Numbered from the stretch's first letter, positions 43,588-53,117 are shown. The stretch: 64,000 nt of DNA from Bin5 sp965232575 (GCA_965232575.1 CBDDPZ010000009.1:62001-126000), one strand, 5' to 3'. Translations and numbers: made by a program. The notes: generated by a model not told the origin, from the letters alone.

Positions 43588-45015
43588 ATGAATGAATCCG
43601 CTGACGGCGCCGTGGCCGCAGGCACAGCGAAGCCCCCGCGCACGTCGGCACAAAGGCGTGTCTTTAATCTGGCTTGGCCTGTAATTGGCGAGAGCTTCCT
43701 TGAGACAATGTTGATGGTCGTCGACACCTGGATGGTTGCCCAGTTGAGCACTGCGGCGATCGCTGGAGTCGGCGCCTCCGTGCAGGTCCTGTTCTTTATC
43801 ATTGCCGCGCTGGGCGCTCTGAGCGTAGGCAGCAGTGTGCTCGTTGCGCAGGCATTCGGCGCCGGTAAGCTTGCGGACGCGGCGCGACTGGCGCGTCAGT
43901 CAATTGTTTGGAGCATCATTCTTTCTCTCCCCTTGGCCGTGATGGGGTTTTTCTTGGCAGGACCCGTAATCGCACTGTTCAGGACAGAGGCGGACGTTGC
44001 CCGCATTGGCATGGAATATCTGCAAGTCACGATGGCAACCGTCGTCGTGCTGATTGTCCTGATGATTGGCGGAGGCGCACTGCGCGGATTGGGTGATTCG
44101 CAGACCCCAATGAGGGTGACAGCCTTGGCCAATTTTGTGAATGTTTTCTTGACTTACGGTTTGATTTTCGGCGTGGCCGGGCTGCCCGCGCTCGGTGCAG
44201 TAGGCAGCGCTTGGGGCACCTTTCTCTCCCGCCTTCTGGCCGCAATTCTTCTCTTGATCGTCATGTGGCGTGGCCGCCAGGGCGTCTCCATTTCTGGGGG
44301 CAGCAACTGGCTGCCCGAAATCAGCGTGGCCTCCTCAGTGCTGCGAATTGGCGTACCGGCCGCGTTGGAGCAGCTTCTCACTTCTGCCGCCTTTACGTCG
44401 ATGACGGCAATCGTTGCTACGCTGGGAACTGCGGCCCTGGCCTCCCACCGCATTGCCTTCAATGTCCTCTCGTTGTCCTTCCTGCCTGGTTTTGGCTTTG
44501 CTATTGCCGCCACGGCCCTGGTTGGACAATCTGTCGGCGCACGCGAACCGAAAGAGGCGGCAGAAGCAGCCGCCATCGCCACCCGCTGGGCAGCTGTCTG
44601 GATGGCGGCTATGGGTGCCGCCTCCTACCTGCTGGCCGAGCCCATCATGCGACTGTTCAGCCAGGAAACCGCTGTCGTTAGCGATGGCGTCGCCGCCATT
44701 CAGGTGGTTGCTTTAGCCCAACCGTTCTGGGCAGTACTGTTTGTTCAATCGGGCGCACTGCGCGGGATGGGCAATACGAGCTTTCCGCTGCGGGCCAATA
44801 CCGGCGGAATCTGGTCAACGATGTTAATCGCATGGCTGGCGGTGACCTATTTCAGCGGTGGAATCGCCCACGTATGGGGTGTCTTCCTCATCACTTCGCC
44901 CGTCATGGCCATAATTCTCTGGAAACGCTTCAGACGAGCTGTGAAGGAATGGTCGGACGTTTTGGAGGATAACACCCAGGCGTTTGGACAGCCAGAAACG
45001 GTTGTCACACAGTGA
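43588..45015 (+). CDS. MATE-family multidrug/metabolite efflux transporter
   Basis: 475 residues with twelve hydrophobic segments. FNLAWPVIGESFLETMLMVVD is the family opening, VLVAQAFGAGKLADAARLAR and its pseudo-repeat ALVGQSVGAREPKEAAEAA mark the two halves, and GGGALRGLGDSQTPM/QSGALRGMGNTSFPL are paired motifs. These exporters use Na+ or H+ gradients to expel cationic drugs or metabolites. GAAGAGGAGCATCGAA precedes the ATG. No regulator is adjacent. Confidence 0.94.
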   Translation: MNESADGAVAAGTAKPPRTSAQRRVFNLAWPVIGESFLETMLMVVDTWMVAQLSTAAIAGVGASVQVLFFIIAALGALSVGSSVLVAQAFGAGKLADAARLARQSIVWSIILSLPLAVMGFFLAGPVIALFRTEADVARIGMEYLQVTMATVVVLIVLMIGGGALRGLGDSQTPMRVTALANFVNVFLTYGLIFGVAGLPALGAVGSAWGTFLSRLLAAILLLIVMWRGRQGVSISGGSNWLPEISVASSVLRIGVPAALEQLLTSAAFTSMTAIVATLGTAALASHRIAFNVLSLSFLPGFGFAIAATALVGQSVGAREPKEAAEAAAIATRWAAVWMAAMGAASYLLAEPIMRLFSQETAVVSDGVAAIQVVALAQPFWAVLFVQSGALRGMGNTSFPLRANTGGIWSTMLIAWLAVTYFSGGIAHVWGVFLITSPVMAIILWKRFRRAVKEWSDVLEDNTQAFGQPETVVTQ

Positions 45016-45102
45016 ATCCCCTCTTTTATCGATTTGCCGCTTACTCTCTCCTGTAGCTAGGCGCTGGCCCCAATTCCACTCTTGCCAGACAGGTCCCGAA
45101 AA

Positions 45103-45723
45103 ATGATCCAGGCGTACCCGATACCTGCCGCCCACCATCGAGTAGAAGAGAAGATTCGTCGCAGCCATTTCATTACGACGGTAGGGCCGGCGGCCACTGT
45201 AGAGGAAGCGAGGGCATTCATCAAAGGTATTCGGGCCGAGTTCGATACAGCCAACCACAACTGTTGGGCCTATGTCGTCGGCCCTCCGGGATCAACGGGA
45301 CATGCCGGGATGAGCGATGACGGTGAACCGCACGGCACGGCAGGCCGGTCAATGCTCACGGTGCTCCTTCACAGCGGAATTGGCGACATTGTCGCTGTGG
45401 TTACCCGTTATTTCGGAGGCGTAAAGCTTGGCAAAGGGGGGCTGGTGAGAGCCTACAGCGGGGGCGTCAAATCTGCCCTGGGTACCCTGCACCGGGTCGA
45501 GAAGATGCCTATGGCGGAAGTGGAGGCCGTCATCGGCTACAGAGAGGTGACCCTCTTTCAGCGCATGTTGCCGGAGTTTTCCGCCGAAGTCGTGGATTCG
45601 AGCTTCGCCGTCTCGGTTTCTTACCGGCTGCAGATGCCGACGAAGCACGTTGAAACGTTCAAAGTTCGCTTGGCCGACCTGACGAACGGTCAGGCTCAAG
45701 TGGTTGTTCACCTGCCTGACTAG
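45103..45723 (+). CDS. YigZ/IMPACT family protein
   Basis: 206 residues. IRRSHFITTVGPAATVEEAR, NHNCWAYVVG, SDDGEPHGTAGRSML and VTRYFGGVKLGKGGLVRAYS are the full set of UPF0029 (IMPACT N-terminal) motifs, followed by the short DUF1949 domain. The bacterial role is not settled; eukaryotic IMPACT regulates GCN2. The start is ATG 45103; a TTG at 45082 is in frame. The last 65 nt overlap the end of the convergent HAD gene. Confidence 0.9.
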   Translation: MIQAYPIPAAHHRVEEKIRRSHFITTVGPAATVEEARAFIKGIRAEFDTANHNCWAYVVGPPGSTGHAGMSDDGEPHGTAGRSMLTVLLHSGIGDIVAVVTRYFGGVKLGKGGLVRAYSGGVKSALGTLHRVEKMPMAEVEAVIGYREVTLFQRMLPEFSAEVVDSSFAVSVSYRLQMPTKHVETFKVRLADLTNGQAQVVVHLPD

Positions 45724-46471
45724 CGCCCAACCTGATCTCAGCAATCGAATCCAGTATCAGGTCGGCCAGTGGACTTAGCGTCTTCCTGCTGCCAACGCCC
45801 GTTAGCACTCCCACTGCCAGCCCGGCGCCGGCTGAGCGGGCCATGCGAAGATCGGCCGCCGAATCCCCGACCACTACAGTCTGCGTCAAAGACACATCAA
45901 GCAGCTTCGCCGCCGCCAACAGCTGGTCGGGCGCCGGTTTGTGGCGATTGGGACTGTCACCGCAACCGATATAGTCGACAAAACGGGAAAGTCGGAACTT
46001 GGCTAGAGCGGCTTCGGTTGGGGCGCTGTCGTCGCTGGTGATAACTGCGATGCGCACGCCATTTTCGTGTAGTGAAGAAAAAAACGAAACCAGCCCTATC
46101 ACCGGCAAGTAATCAGTCGAATTGACGAGTATCGACGCAAACGTTCGCCTTACCAGCTGCTCACATTCATACCAGGGCGCGGGTCCGGAGAACTGTTGTA
46201 TAACTGTTGCCGCCGCGTGAATTGTGGCATCGCTTGTGGCCGTAGCAAATGGGCCCTCTTCGCTAAAAGTGCCGTCTGCGGCGCTGTAACCGAGGCTGCG
46301 AAAAAGTTCGGCTTGCATCTCGGCTCGATTCGAAAACTGAGAGAGCAGACGGTCCACCGCCTCAAGAAATATGGGGCGCCAACTGGCATGAAAATCAAAA
46401 AGCGTGCCGTCTTTGTCAAAAACGACGAGCTTGGCGTCGAAACAGTATTCGCCAAAGTAGACGAGGCCCAT
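45659..46471 (-). CDS. HAD-superfamily phosphatase
   Basis: 270 residues. HAD motifs: I, LVVFDKDGTLFD; II, IAVITSDDS; III/IV, KPAPDQL and TVVVGDSAADLRMARSAGAG. The helical cap between I and II is of the phosphoglycolate-phosphatase type. A small-molecule phosphate monoester is the probable substrate. No clear ribosome site before ATG 46471, so the start is moderately sure. It shares 65 nt of 3' end with yigZ on the other strand, a long tail-to-tail overlap. Confidence 0.88.
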   Translation of the reverse strand: MGLVYFGEYCFDAKLVVFDKDGTLFDFHASWRPIFLEAVDRLLSQFSNRAEMQAELFRSLGYSAADGTFSEEGPFATATSDATIHAAATVIQQFSGPAPWYECEQLVRRTFASILVNSTDYLPVIGLVSFFSSLHENGVRIAVITSDDSAPTEAALAKFRLSRFVDYIGCGDSPNRHKPAPDQLLAAAKLLDVSLTQTVVVGDSAADLRMARSAGAGLAVGVLTGVGSRKTLSPLADLILDSIAEIRLGASQAGEQPLEPDRSSGRPSEL

Positions 46472-46523
46472 GGGAGGGTGCCGTACTAGAGAAGGACAGG
46501 GCAAGTGGAAAGGGAAACAAGGA

Positions 46524-48095
46524 CTACTGTGTGTAGCCGCCAATGGTGCTGAGAAAGTCCTCGCCGATCACGATTCGCAGGTTGGTTGACTCGGGAATGA
46601 GCAGACCGGGAAGCGAATACAGAGAGGCCGTTAGATTGAGCTGGCGGCCCAACTCCCGCACGAGTGTTTCGTCTGTGTTGTAATTAACGAGAAGGGTATG
46701 CTGATAGTCGCTGCGGTCGGCATCGCCTATCGAAACGACTCGCCAGCCACTGGCTTCAAGTTGCCGGCGTGCTAGGGCAGCGATTCCTGCTTGCCCCGTG
46801 CCGTTCAGGATCTCCAGCCGAACTTCCTCCCTTGCGGCCATTACGCGTGCATCGCTGTTCACGTCGGCGGCCAATAGCTCTCTGGAGCCAACTTCGGCGC
46901 TTGCCCGTGTACGGGGTTGAATCTGAGGAAGGGGCTCGGCCGCTGAGTCGGCTACGATATTCGGCCCTAACGAAGGATCAAAAAACCTCTTAAGTTCAGG
47001 ACGGATCAGATCGCGATCCGGAAGCAATATCCAGGCCCCATTTTCACTATAACTTTCCTCACCGTATCGGTCGTCTAACACCAATGTGTTAACTTCAAAC
47101 GGGTTGGACCGCACAAAGTAGGCGATTTCTGCCGCAGTTTGCAAAGGCATATCGGTCCGGACGCTTCCCCAAGTGGAGCTCAACAGCTGGGGGGCCCTGG
47201 CAATCAGCGTAGGTATCATGTCGGCGGAAATTACCTTGTCCGCAATAGCACGAATCAACTGCTGTTGCCGCGCTGCTCGGCCGTAGTCGCTGTCCATGTT
47301 TCGGGTTCGGGCGTACTTGAGCGCAGTCTGGCCGTCCAGAATCCGTGTTCCGGCCTCCAAATAGAAAGTCTGATAACCGTAGTCAACTGTCGGGTACTCT
47401 GGGTCATAAATGGTTTGGGGTACGTGGATTGTGATGCCGCCGATCTCGTCCACGAAACGTACGAACCCATTGAAGTCGGCCTGCACGTAGTACTGCACCG
47501 GCTGACCGATAAAGCTGCTAACAGTATCCTTTACAAGCTGCGCGCCTCCGAAAGGATATCCGCGCTGCTCACCAATGGCGTAGGCCGTATTGATCTTCGA
47601 AGTCAGATTATAGCCGGGAATCGGCACCCATAGGTCTCTTGGAAGAGAGATCATGCCCGCCGTGCGTCTTCGCAAGTCAAGGGTAAGCAGCAGCAACGTG
47701 TCAGTGCGAGGAGGCTCTTCACCGTCGATTCGCTCGTCTGATCCCAAGAGGAGAATGTTGATCCGGCTTTCCGAAGCCTCGGACTCTGCGGGTAACGTCT
47801 GCAACTCGACTTTCTGGGCGGTGACAGCTTCCTGCGTGGTTGGACTTCCTGAGTCCACACTTGTATTTGACATGTCGGGGAGACCGGATGTCACTTCGGG
47901 TACGCTGCTTCGCTGGGCATACTCTCGGGCGAGACCGCCGAGGACGCTGCCAATAATGAAGGAAATGACCAATACGACAACTGCAAATAACCCCGCCAAT
48001 GCAAAAACTGCCGATCTGCCCCTTAGCCGGGTACCGATCCGCTTCTTTTCGCCAGCTCCCTCTGAACTGGCAGGAGTAAATCCAAACTCTGACAT
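46524..48095 (-). CDS. LytR-CpsA-Psr (LCP) family protein with LytR_C domain
   Basis: 523 residues. One membrane helix (about 28-53, FALAGLFAVVVLVISFIIG), then the LCP catalytic domain: INILLLGSDERIDGEEPPRT, DTLLLLTLD, MISLPRDLWVPIPGY, LDGQTALKYARTRNMDSDYG, which hold the Arg/Asp residues for pyrophosphate-lipid binding. The C-terminal VRLEILNGTGQAGIAALARR begins a LytR_C domain. LCP enzymes attach glycopolymers to peptidoglycan or other acceptors outside the cell. A promoter lies a few bases from the start codon. Confidence 0.92.
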   Translation of the reverse strand: MSEFGFTPASSEGAGEKKRIGTRLRGRSAVFALAGLFAVVVLVISFIIGSVLGGLAREYAQRSSVPEVTSGLPDMSNTSVDSGSPTTQEAVTAQKVELQTLPAESEASESRINILLLGSDERIDGEEPPRTDTLLLLTLDLRRRTAGMISLPRDLWVPIPGYNLTSKINTAYAIGEQRGYPFGGAQLVKDTVSSFIGQPVQYYVQADFNGFVRFVDEIGGITIHVPQTIYDPEYPTVDYGYQTFYLEAGTRILDGQTALKYARTRNMDSDYGRAARQQQLIRAIADKVISADMIPTLIARAPQLLSSTWGSVRTDMPLQTAAEIAYFVRSNPFEVNTLVLDDRYGEESYSENGAWILLPDRDLIRPELKRFFDPSLGPNIVADSAAEPLPQIQPRTRASAEVGSRELLAADVNSDARVMAAREEVRLEILNGTGQAGIAALARRQLEASGWRVVSIGDADRSDYQHTLLVNYNTDETLVRELGRQLNLTASLYSLPGLLIPESTNLRIVIGEDFLSTIGGYTQ

Positions 48096-48104
48096 AATGC
48101 CGGA

Positions 48105-48135
48105 ATTATAGCACGATCTTCGCCGCGCCGAACAA
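48105..48135 (-). promoter_or_regulatory. Promoter of the LCP gene, apparently leaderless
   Basis: On the minus strand: TTGTTC (48135-48130), 19-nt spacer, perfect TATAAT (48110-48105), then 9 nt to ATG 48095. Transcription would start about 3 nt before the ATG, with no room for a ribosome site. Confidence 0.45.
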
Positions 48136-48248
48136 TTTTCGAAGAGGAACGTCGGGTTAAAGTGGTGCTTTCTTGGCGAGAAACTCGATCAATGGGGAAA
48201 TCTGCAACCAACTCTTAAACGGGTGGAAAAACTCTCCTGTACCTCAAT

Positions 48249-50603
48249 TCAGCGGGGGAGGGGATGGGCGTACAGTCCAGATTTGGTCAGTATGTACAAA
48301 ATGTCGGTGACTTCATCCAGGAACAGACCTCTTAGACCAGCCAGCGCTATGTCTTCGGCGTCAACATACTGCTGAATGTAGCGTCCTTCCTTGTCGTAAA
48401 CCAGTATGCGTTCGTCCGTTGCGTCGGCCAGATAGAGCAGGCCATCAGCATGTTCCGCCATCGCAAAATCGACAAGCAAGCCGCCCAGACCAGGAATTCT
48501 CTCGAGGCTGAAAGGTAGTTGCTGGCCCTCGCGGAAGCGAAGTAAGGTTCCATCTTCGCTGAGTAGCCAGATATCCCCGTCAATTCCCATCGCGATCAGC
48601 CCGGCGAGGTCGCCCTGAACTTGCTCGTCAAACCATTCCGTCGGCGGGTCATCATAGGCCAGACCGGCCGGCGCATAGCGAAAGATCTGGTCCGACCGTT
48701 CATCGGCTAAGTACAGGCGTCCGTTATAGATGCCCAGCTGGCCAATGCTTCCAAGAGAGTTCTGTTCTCTGAGGACCAGATGCGTCGCCCCATCCAGACG
48801 ATTGTACCGGAAAACATTGTTGTTTCGGTCCAGAACCAGAAGGCTTGCTTTGTCTTCAAAGCCGGAAATGCGGGGTTGCCAGGCTATGTCCACCAACCTG
48901 CCTACGGTTACGCCCGAGACTGCGTCCCCTTCCTTCAAAATGGCCCCGTTGTCTTCTTCCAGCAGCGTGCGTTCCGGATTAGTTCGATAGTGGGAGATAG
49001 CTTGATTGCCGCTGTCAAGCACATAGATGTCCTGGTTGGATACGACAATGCGTTGAGGCTCCGCATCCGTAGCGTACTCCAGCAATGGCACATCAAGGGA
49101 ATATAGCGCCCGCACCTGTAGCAAATCCTGAAGTTCGGTTGCAATGACCTCCGACAGTTCCTGAATCTGATCGGTCACCCCAATCAGGGCGATGGCTTCG
49201 TCCAGATACCGCTGCGCCTCACTCAGAGACGACCGTGCTGTCGCCCTGTCTTCCACGGCCAACGCCTGCTGGACCTCGAGCAACTTACTGTCGGCCAGCT
49301 CGACGAGTTGCAAACCTTCTTCCTGGTTAATGCTCCCCTCGCGTAGGAAAGCGGCGCCGACGACAGCAGAAGTAAGCAGAGGGATGAGAATCGCAATGGT
49401 AATGATTAGCCTGCGCCGGTTTCCCTGCGAAGGTGTCGGTGGCGCGTACCCGGGAAGGGCCGGCAACTGAACCCGTTCCTCCGATTGGGCCTGTTCCGAG
49501 GCCTCCAGAGTCGGCTGAGGCTCTGCCTGCGAAATCGGCTCAAACGGGTCCTGGCGCGTGGGCGGGGATTCCGGGGCGGGTCCCTCCGTGTCAGGTTGTT
49601 GAATCGGCTCGCTCTGCCGCGCCTGACGTTCAGGCAAGAGTCCGTGGAGCAAGTTGGAGAACCATCTGGACGGTCTGTCCATTAGCCGAAACGCCCGTCT
49701 GCGCCACCGTCCTCGCTCCTTCCGTGGCGGGCGTATAGGGACAGTCAACTGGTGTTGCATCGTCGTGGCACTGGGCAAGTCCGGAGTTGACCTGTCCGTT
49801 CGATTTCGGAGCGGGACAATGGTTCTCGCACTCTCTTCTTCAGGCACACTGTGAACGGGAGGTGCAGCCCCAACGGCTGTTGGCAGAGGTGAGCCGGCCG
49901 TCTCTTCCTCGGCTTGCTCTTCGTCAGCGTAAACCAGCAACAGGCCGAGAAGTGGCACGTCATCGCCCTGCTCCCGAAGATGCATCACCATCTCCGGCAT
50001 GTTGCTCACGGAAGCGCTGACGATGGCGCCGCCAATAGTTCTGACGTCAGACTGTAGAGTCCACTCGCTCTCACCAAGGAAGAGGGCATCACCGCTGTCG
50101 AGAATATGCCTGTAAGTATGTACGTTCGGCTCAGTCTCACCGCCAATTGTGCCCGAATAGCGTTCTTCATCAAGGGGAAATTGGTCTAATCGCTGACTTG
50201 TGGCGACGAACGCAACAGGCGGGCCAGCCGATGCGATGACCAGGTGGCCTTGGACGAGGGCAGCGCAAATGATCCCGGCCTGCAAGTCAATGTCCGGGCT
50301 GTTGCGATTTATATTGCGCAGTACTTCATGGGCATCGGCGATCGCTTGCTTCAGTACCTGGCTAACCGGTCCACCCGCCGAATAGTACGTAAGTTCAACG
50401 GTCGCCTGCATCTCACGAACGGCGTGACTGCCGACCGGGCTGCTGCCAATTAACTCAATGAGTATGTACAGATTTCCCCTGGCCGTGCGCTTGTCTCCCC
50501 AACCTGGTTCGATGACTTCCAAATGAGCGGCCCGCGGATTGCGGTGATCCATCAACTGGGCAGAATGGACGCGTGGTTGTACCGAAGAAGCAGTGCTTGC
50601 CAT
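48249..50603 (-). CDS. Membrane protein: degenerate PP2C-like domain plus beta-propeller
   Basis: 784 residues. Residues about 20-225 resemble the PP2C phosphatase fold (RGNLYILIELIGSSPVGSHA, IICAALVQGHLVIASAGPP, DDVPLLGLLLVY), but the metal-binding DG/D motifs are missing (ILIELIG where VVADGMGG is expected). A Pro/Glu-rich linker, a membrane helix (398-420) and a helical segment (EEGLQLVELADSKLLEVQQA) follow. From about 500 the rest reads as an NHL-like beta-propeller. Likely a sensor or scaffold rather than an active phosphatase. It is located 150 nt upstream of the LCP gene. Confidence 0.75.
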   Translation of the reverse strand: MASTASSVQPRVHSAQLMDHRNPRAAHLEVIEPGWGDKRTARGNLYILIELIGSSPVGSHAVREMQATVELTYYSAGGPVSQVLKQAIADAHEVLRNINRNSPDIDLQAGIICAALVQGHLVIASAGPPVAFVATSQRLDQFPLDEERYSGTIGGETEPNVHTYRHILDSGDALFLGESEWTLQSDVRTIGGAIVSASVSNMPEMVMHLREQGDDVPLLGLLLVYADEEQAEEETAGSPLPTAVGAAPPVHSVPEEESARTIVPLRNRTDRSTPDLPSATTMQHQLTVPIRPPRKERGRWRRRAFRLMDRPSRWFSNLLHGLLPERQARQSEPIQQPDTEGPAPESPPTRQDPFEPISQAEPQPTLEASEQAQSEERVQLPALPGYAPPTPSQGNRRRLIITIAILIPLLTSAVVGAAFLREGSINQEEGLQLVELADSKLLEVQQALAVEDRATARSSLSEAQRYLDEAIALIGVTDQIQELSEVIATELQDLLQVRALYSLDVPLLEYATDAEPQRIVVSNQDIYVLDSGNQAISHYRTNPERTLLEEDNGAILKEGDAVSGVTVGRLVDIAWQPRISGFEDKASLLVLDRNNNVFRYNRLDGATHLVLREQNSLGSIGQLGIYNGRLYLADERSDQIFRYAPAGLAYDDPPTEWFDEQVQGDLAGLIAMGIDGDIWLLSEDGTLLRFREGQQLPFSLERIPGLGGLLVDFAMAEHADGLLYLADATDERILVYDKEGRYIQQYVDAEDIALAGLRGLFLDEVTDILYILTKSGLYAHPLPR

Positions 50604-50725
50604 AGTATTTCAGTGTTGCGGCGAGGCCCCGGGCCGAACAGAGCGACCGGATTTTGCCTGTTGGACTCCTGGGGCGTCCTGATGGGGTTGTTCCCGCGGC
50701 GCCTGCCGGAGACAGTCGAATTCTA

Positions 50726-50754
50726 ATTGTACACCCTACCCCAATAGCCCACAA
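50726..50754 (-). promoter_or_regulatory. Promoter-like boxes upstream of the PP2C-like/propeller gene
   Basis: Minus strand: TTGTGG (50754-50749), 17-nt spacer, TACAAT (50731-50726), about 115 nt before the start at 50603. The rest of the 324-nt divergent region (50604-50927) has a TATGAT (50803-50808, plus strand) facing the YchF-like gene but no matching -35 box. Confidence 0.4.
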
Positions 50755-50927
50755 GCGCAGTTTCGTGCGCGTCAAATCCGTGCGCCGAAAGTGATTCTGC
50801 GTTATGATTGCACCAGTGCCGCGACAGTCGTTGCCCGGGCCCCATCTCACAAAAGGGGCCGAGCGAAACGAGACTTTCTCTTTTTCTGCGGAGCTGCACT
50901 TTGTATTGACTGAATGAGTTTTGACCA

Positions 50928-52001
50928 ATGAGAATCGGAATCGTAGGCGGGCCAAACAGTGGGAAGACAACAATTTTTAACGCTTTGACCCGCAGCGCTA
51001 CAGCCGCGACAGCCTATTCCAGTGGCCAGCTGGAGGTCCACACCGCTGTAGTGGACGTGCCGGACTCGCGGCTCGGTTTCCTTGCGGAAATGTTCGCCCC
51101 TCGCAAAGCAGTCTACGCCCAAGTGACTTACAACGACATTGCCGGACTGCCGAGCGACCTCGGCAGGGAGGGCCAGATTCGCGGCCCCCTGTTGAACGCA
51201 ATCGCCGCCAATGATGCACTGCTGCTCGTCGGGCGGGCCTTCAGCGACCCCAATGTACCCCACCCCAACGACCACGTGGACCCGGGCGCAGACCTGGCGG
51301 CGATGGAAACTGAATTCCTGCTGAACGACATGGTTACGATTGAAGGGCGCCTTGAACGCATCGCGGCCCAGCGGTCACGGGGCCCGGTAGAAGAGCGTCA
51401 GCGTCTGGAGCACGAGGAAACGCTGCTATTACGGCTATACCCGTTGCTGGAAGAAGGGACCCCTCTGAGGGAGGCGATACTGTCCGCAGACGAGATGAAG
51501 TTGCTGGGTGGATTTGGCTTCCTGAGTCTGAAACCGCGCTTGCGAGTCGTAAACGCAGGCGATGACGATGAAGAGGAAATGTATTCGCATCTCTTGAATG
51601 ACGAGACCTTCTTTCTACGCGGCCGATTAGAGGCCGAAATCGCTCTAATGACGCCAGAGGAAGCCGTCGAATTCCTGGTTGAGTTCGGCATCGCCGAGCA
51701 GGGATTGAACCAGGCGATTCGCCGCTGTTACCGACTTCTGGGTTTGATCAGCTTCTTTACGATCGGCGACAATGAAGTAAGAGCCTGGGCTGTCAGTGCC
51801 GGATCCAAAGCGCCCGAAGCTGCTGGAGTCGTCCACACCGATATGCAGAAGGGTTTCATTCGTGCAGAAACTGTACACTTCGACAGCCTCAAAGAGGCTG
51901 GGAACATGGCCGCTGCTCGCAATCAGGGTCTCCTGCGGTTGGAAGGTAAGGAATACCTCGTGAAAGACGGTGACATTCTGAACATTCGATTCAATGTCTG
52001 A
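50928..52001 (+). CDS. YchF/Obg-like NTPase with C-terminal TGS domain
   Basis: 357 residues. The P-loop GIVGGPNSGKTTIFNALTRS is YchF-like (usually NVGKST). VVDVPDSRLGFLAEMFAPRK, YNDIAGLPSDLGREG (G3 region) and a C-terminal TGS domain with GFIRAETVHFDSL and LVKDGDILNIRFNV complete the layout. The G4 position reads VVNAGDDDEE rather than NKxD, as in the ATP-preferring YchF group. It is clearly diverged from canonical YchF (P-loop Ser and Thr, altered switch I), so it may be a paralog with a different role, not the housekeeping copy. Confidence 0.88.
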   Translation: MRIGIVGGPNSGKTTIFNALTRSATAATAYSSGQLEVHTAVVDVPDSRLGFLAEMFAPRKAVYAQVTYNDIAGLPSDLGREGQIRGPLLNAIAANDALLLVGRAFSDPNVPHPNDHVDPGADLAAMETEFLLNDMVTIEGRLERIAAQRSRGPVEERQRLEHEETLLLRLYPLLEEGTPLREAILSADEMKLLGGFGFLSLKPRLRVVNAGDDDEEEMYSHLLNDETFFLRGRLEAEIALMTPEEAVEFLVEFGIAEQGLNQAIRRCYRLLGLISFFTIGDNEVRAWAVSAGSKAPEAAGVVHTDMQKGFIRAETVHFDSLKEAGNMAAARNQGLLRLEGKEYLVKDGDILNIRFNV

Positions 52002-52036
52002 CGGAATTCCTAATAAATTTTCGGACCTCCGTACTT

Positions 52037-52065
52037 TTGTCCTGAGAGGTAAAAAAAGTTATACT
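52037..52065 (+). promoter_or_regulatory. Promoter of the S1-domain gene
   Basis: TTGTCC (52037-52042), 17-nt spacer containing an A-run, TATACT (52060-52065). The predicted start of transcription is near 52072, leaving a leader of about 44 nt with GGAG before ATG 52116. Confidence 0.5.
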
Positions 52066-52115
52066 GCGTAACGGTGTTGCGTAGGGACAATACCGTTGTC
52101 AATGAGGAGCGGAAG

Positions 52116-52934
52116 ATGACCGAAGAACCCCGTACCGTCGAGACACAGACAGAAGCCGTGCCCACAAGCGAGGCCGACTCCGCCAAAAAGGTCGTCCGCC
52201 TGAGCGTCGGCCAGGAAATAACCGGCAAAGTCAAGCAGGTTACTGAATTCGGCGCCTTCGTCGACATCGGCGCCGGCCGCGATGGTTTGGTCCATATCTC
52301 CGAGCTGACTGTTGGACGTGTGACCAACGTCAAGGACATTGTGGAGGAAGGCCAGAGCGTCACAGTATGGATCAAGCGTCTGAATCGTGAGCGAAACCGC
52401 ATTAGCTTGACCATGATTTCGCCCGACACCAGGACGATTCGCGACCTGCAAGAGGGCGAGATTGTCGAAGGCGTTGTTACGAGAATGGTTCCCTATGGCG
52501 CCTTCATTGATATCGGAGTGGGCACTGACGCGCTGCTTCACGTACGAGAGATGGGGAATAACTACGTCGAAAAGCCTGAAGATGTAGTGGAAATTGATGA
52601 AAAGCTGGAAGTTCGCATCATAACCCTGAATCGCCGCCGTCGCCACATCGATGTCAGCATAAAGGGGTTGAGGGAAGAGCCGGAAGGAGAAGAAGCGGAT
52701 TCGACGGATGGGGATGCCGCTTCGGGAGAAGATTCTGAAGCGAAGGTAGTTGACAAGTTTGAGAATATTGAGGTTCTTTCGCCGATGGAGTTGGCCTTCA
52801 AACGCGCTATGGAAGCCGGAGGCGGGGAAGATATCCTGCCCAAGTCAGCGCGGCGCCGAAGACGTCGTCAGCACCGGGCACGCTCGGAACAGGCGGAGAT
52901 CATTCAGCGCACATTGAATACAATGCGCGAGTAG
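52116..52934 (+). CDS. S1-domain RNA-binding protein (two S1 domains)
   Basis: 272 residues from ATG 52116 (GAGGAGCGGAAG before it). Two S1 motifs: VGQEITGKVKQVTEFGAFVD with GLVHISEL, and EGEIVEGVVTRMVPYGAFID with ALLHVREM. An acidic linker follows, then a basic RRRRRRQHRARSEQAE stretch near the C-terminus. It resembles the short rpsA-like proteins of Chloroflexota and Firmicutes (ribosomal protein S1 homologs) and probably binds mRNA in translation or RNA turnover. It has its own promoter. Confidence 0.9.
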   Translation: MTEEPRTVETQTEAVPTSEADSAKKVVRLSVGQEITGKVKQVTEFGAFVDIGAGRDGLVHISELTVGRVTNVKDIVEEGQSVTVWIKRLNRERNRISLTMISPDTRTIRDLQEGEIVEGVVTRMVPYGAFIDIGVGTDALLHVREMGNNYVEKPEDVVEIDEKLEVRIITLNRRRRHIDVSIKGLREEPEGEEADSTDGDAASGEDSEAKVVDKFENIEVLSPMELAFKRAMEAGGGEDILPKSARRRRRRQHRARSEQAEIIQRTLNTMRE

Positions 52935-53117
52935 AATGACGGCGCGAATCTAACGCAAATCAGGCGGCGGAAGAAACCAGCTTCCGTCGCTTTTTTGATT
53001 GGCCCTATCGCGTAGTGGACAGGGCGCAGTAAGGAAGAGGCTGACAGTTTCGCCGGGTAGCCTCTCGATAATGTCGCCTCGTTCGCCATACATAATGTTG
53101 GGGGCACGGAAGACGCA

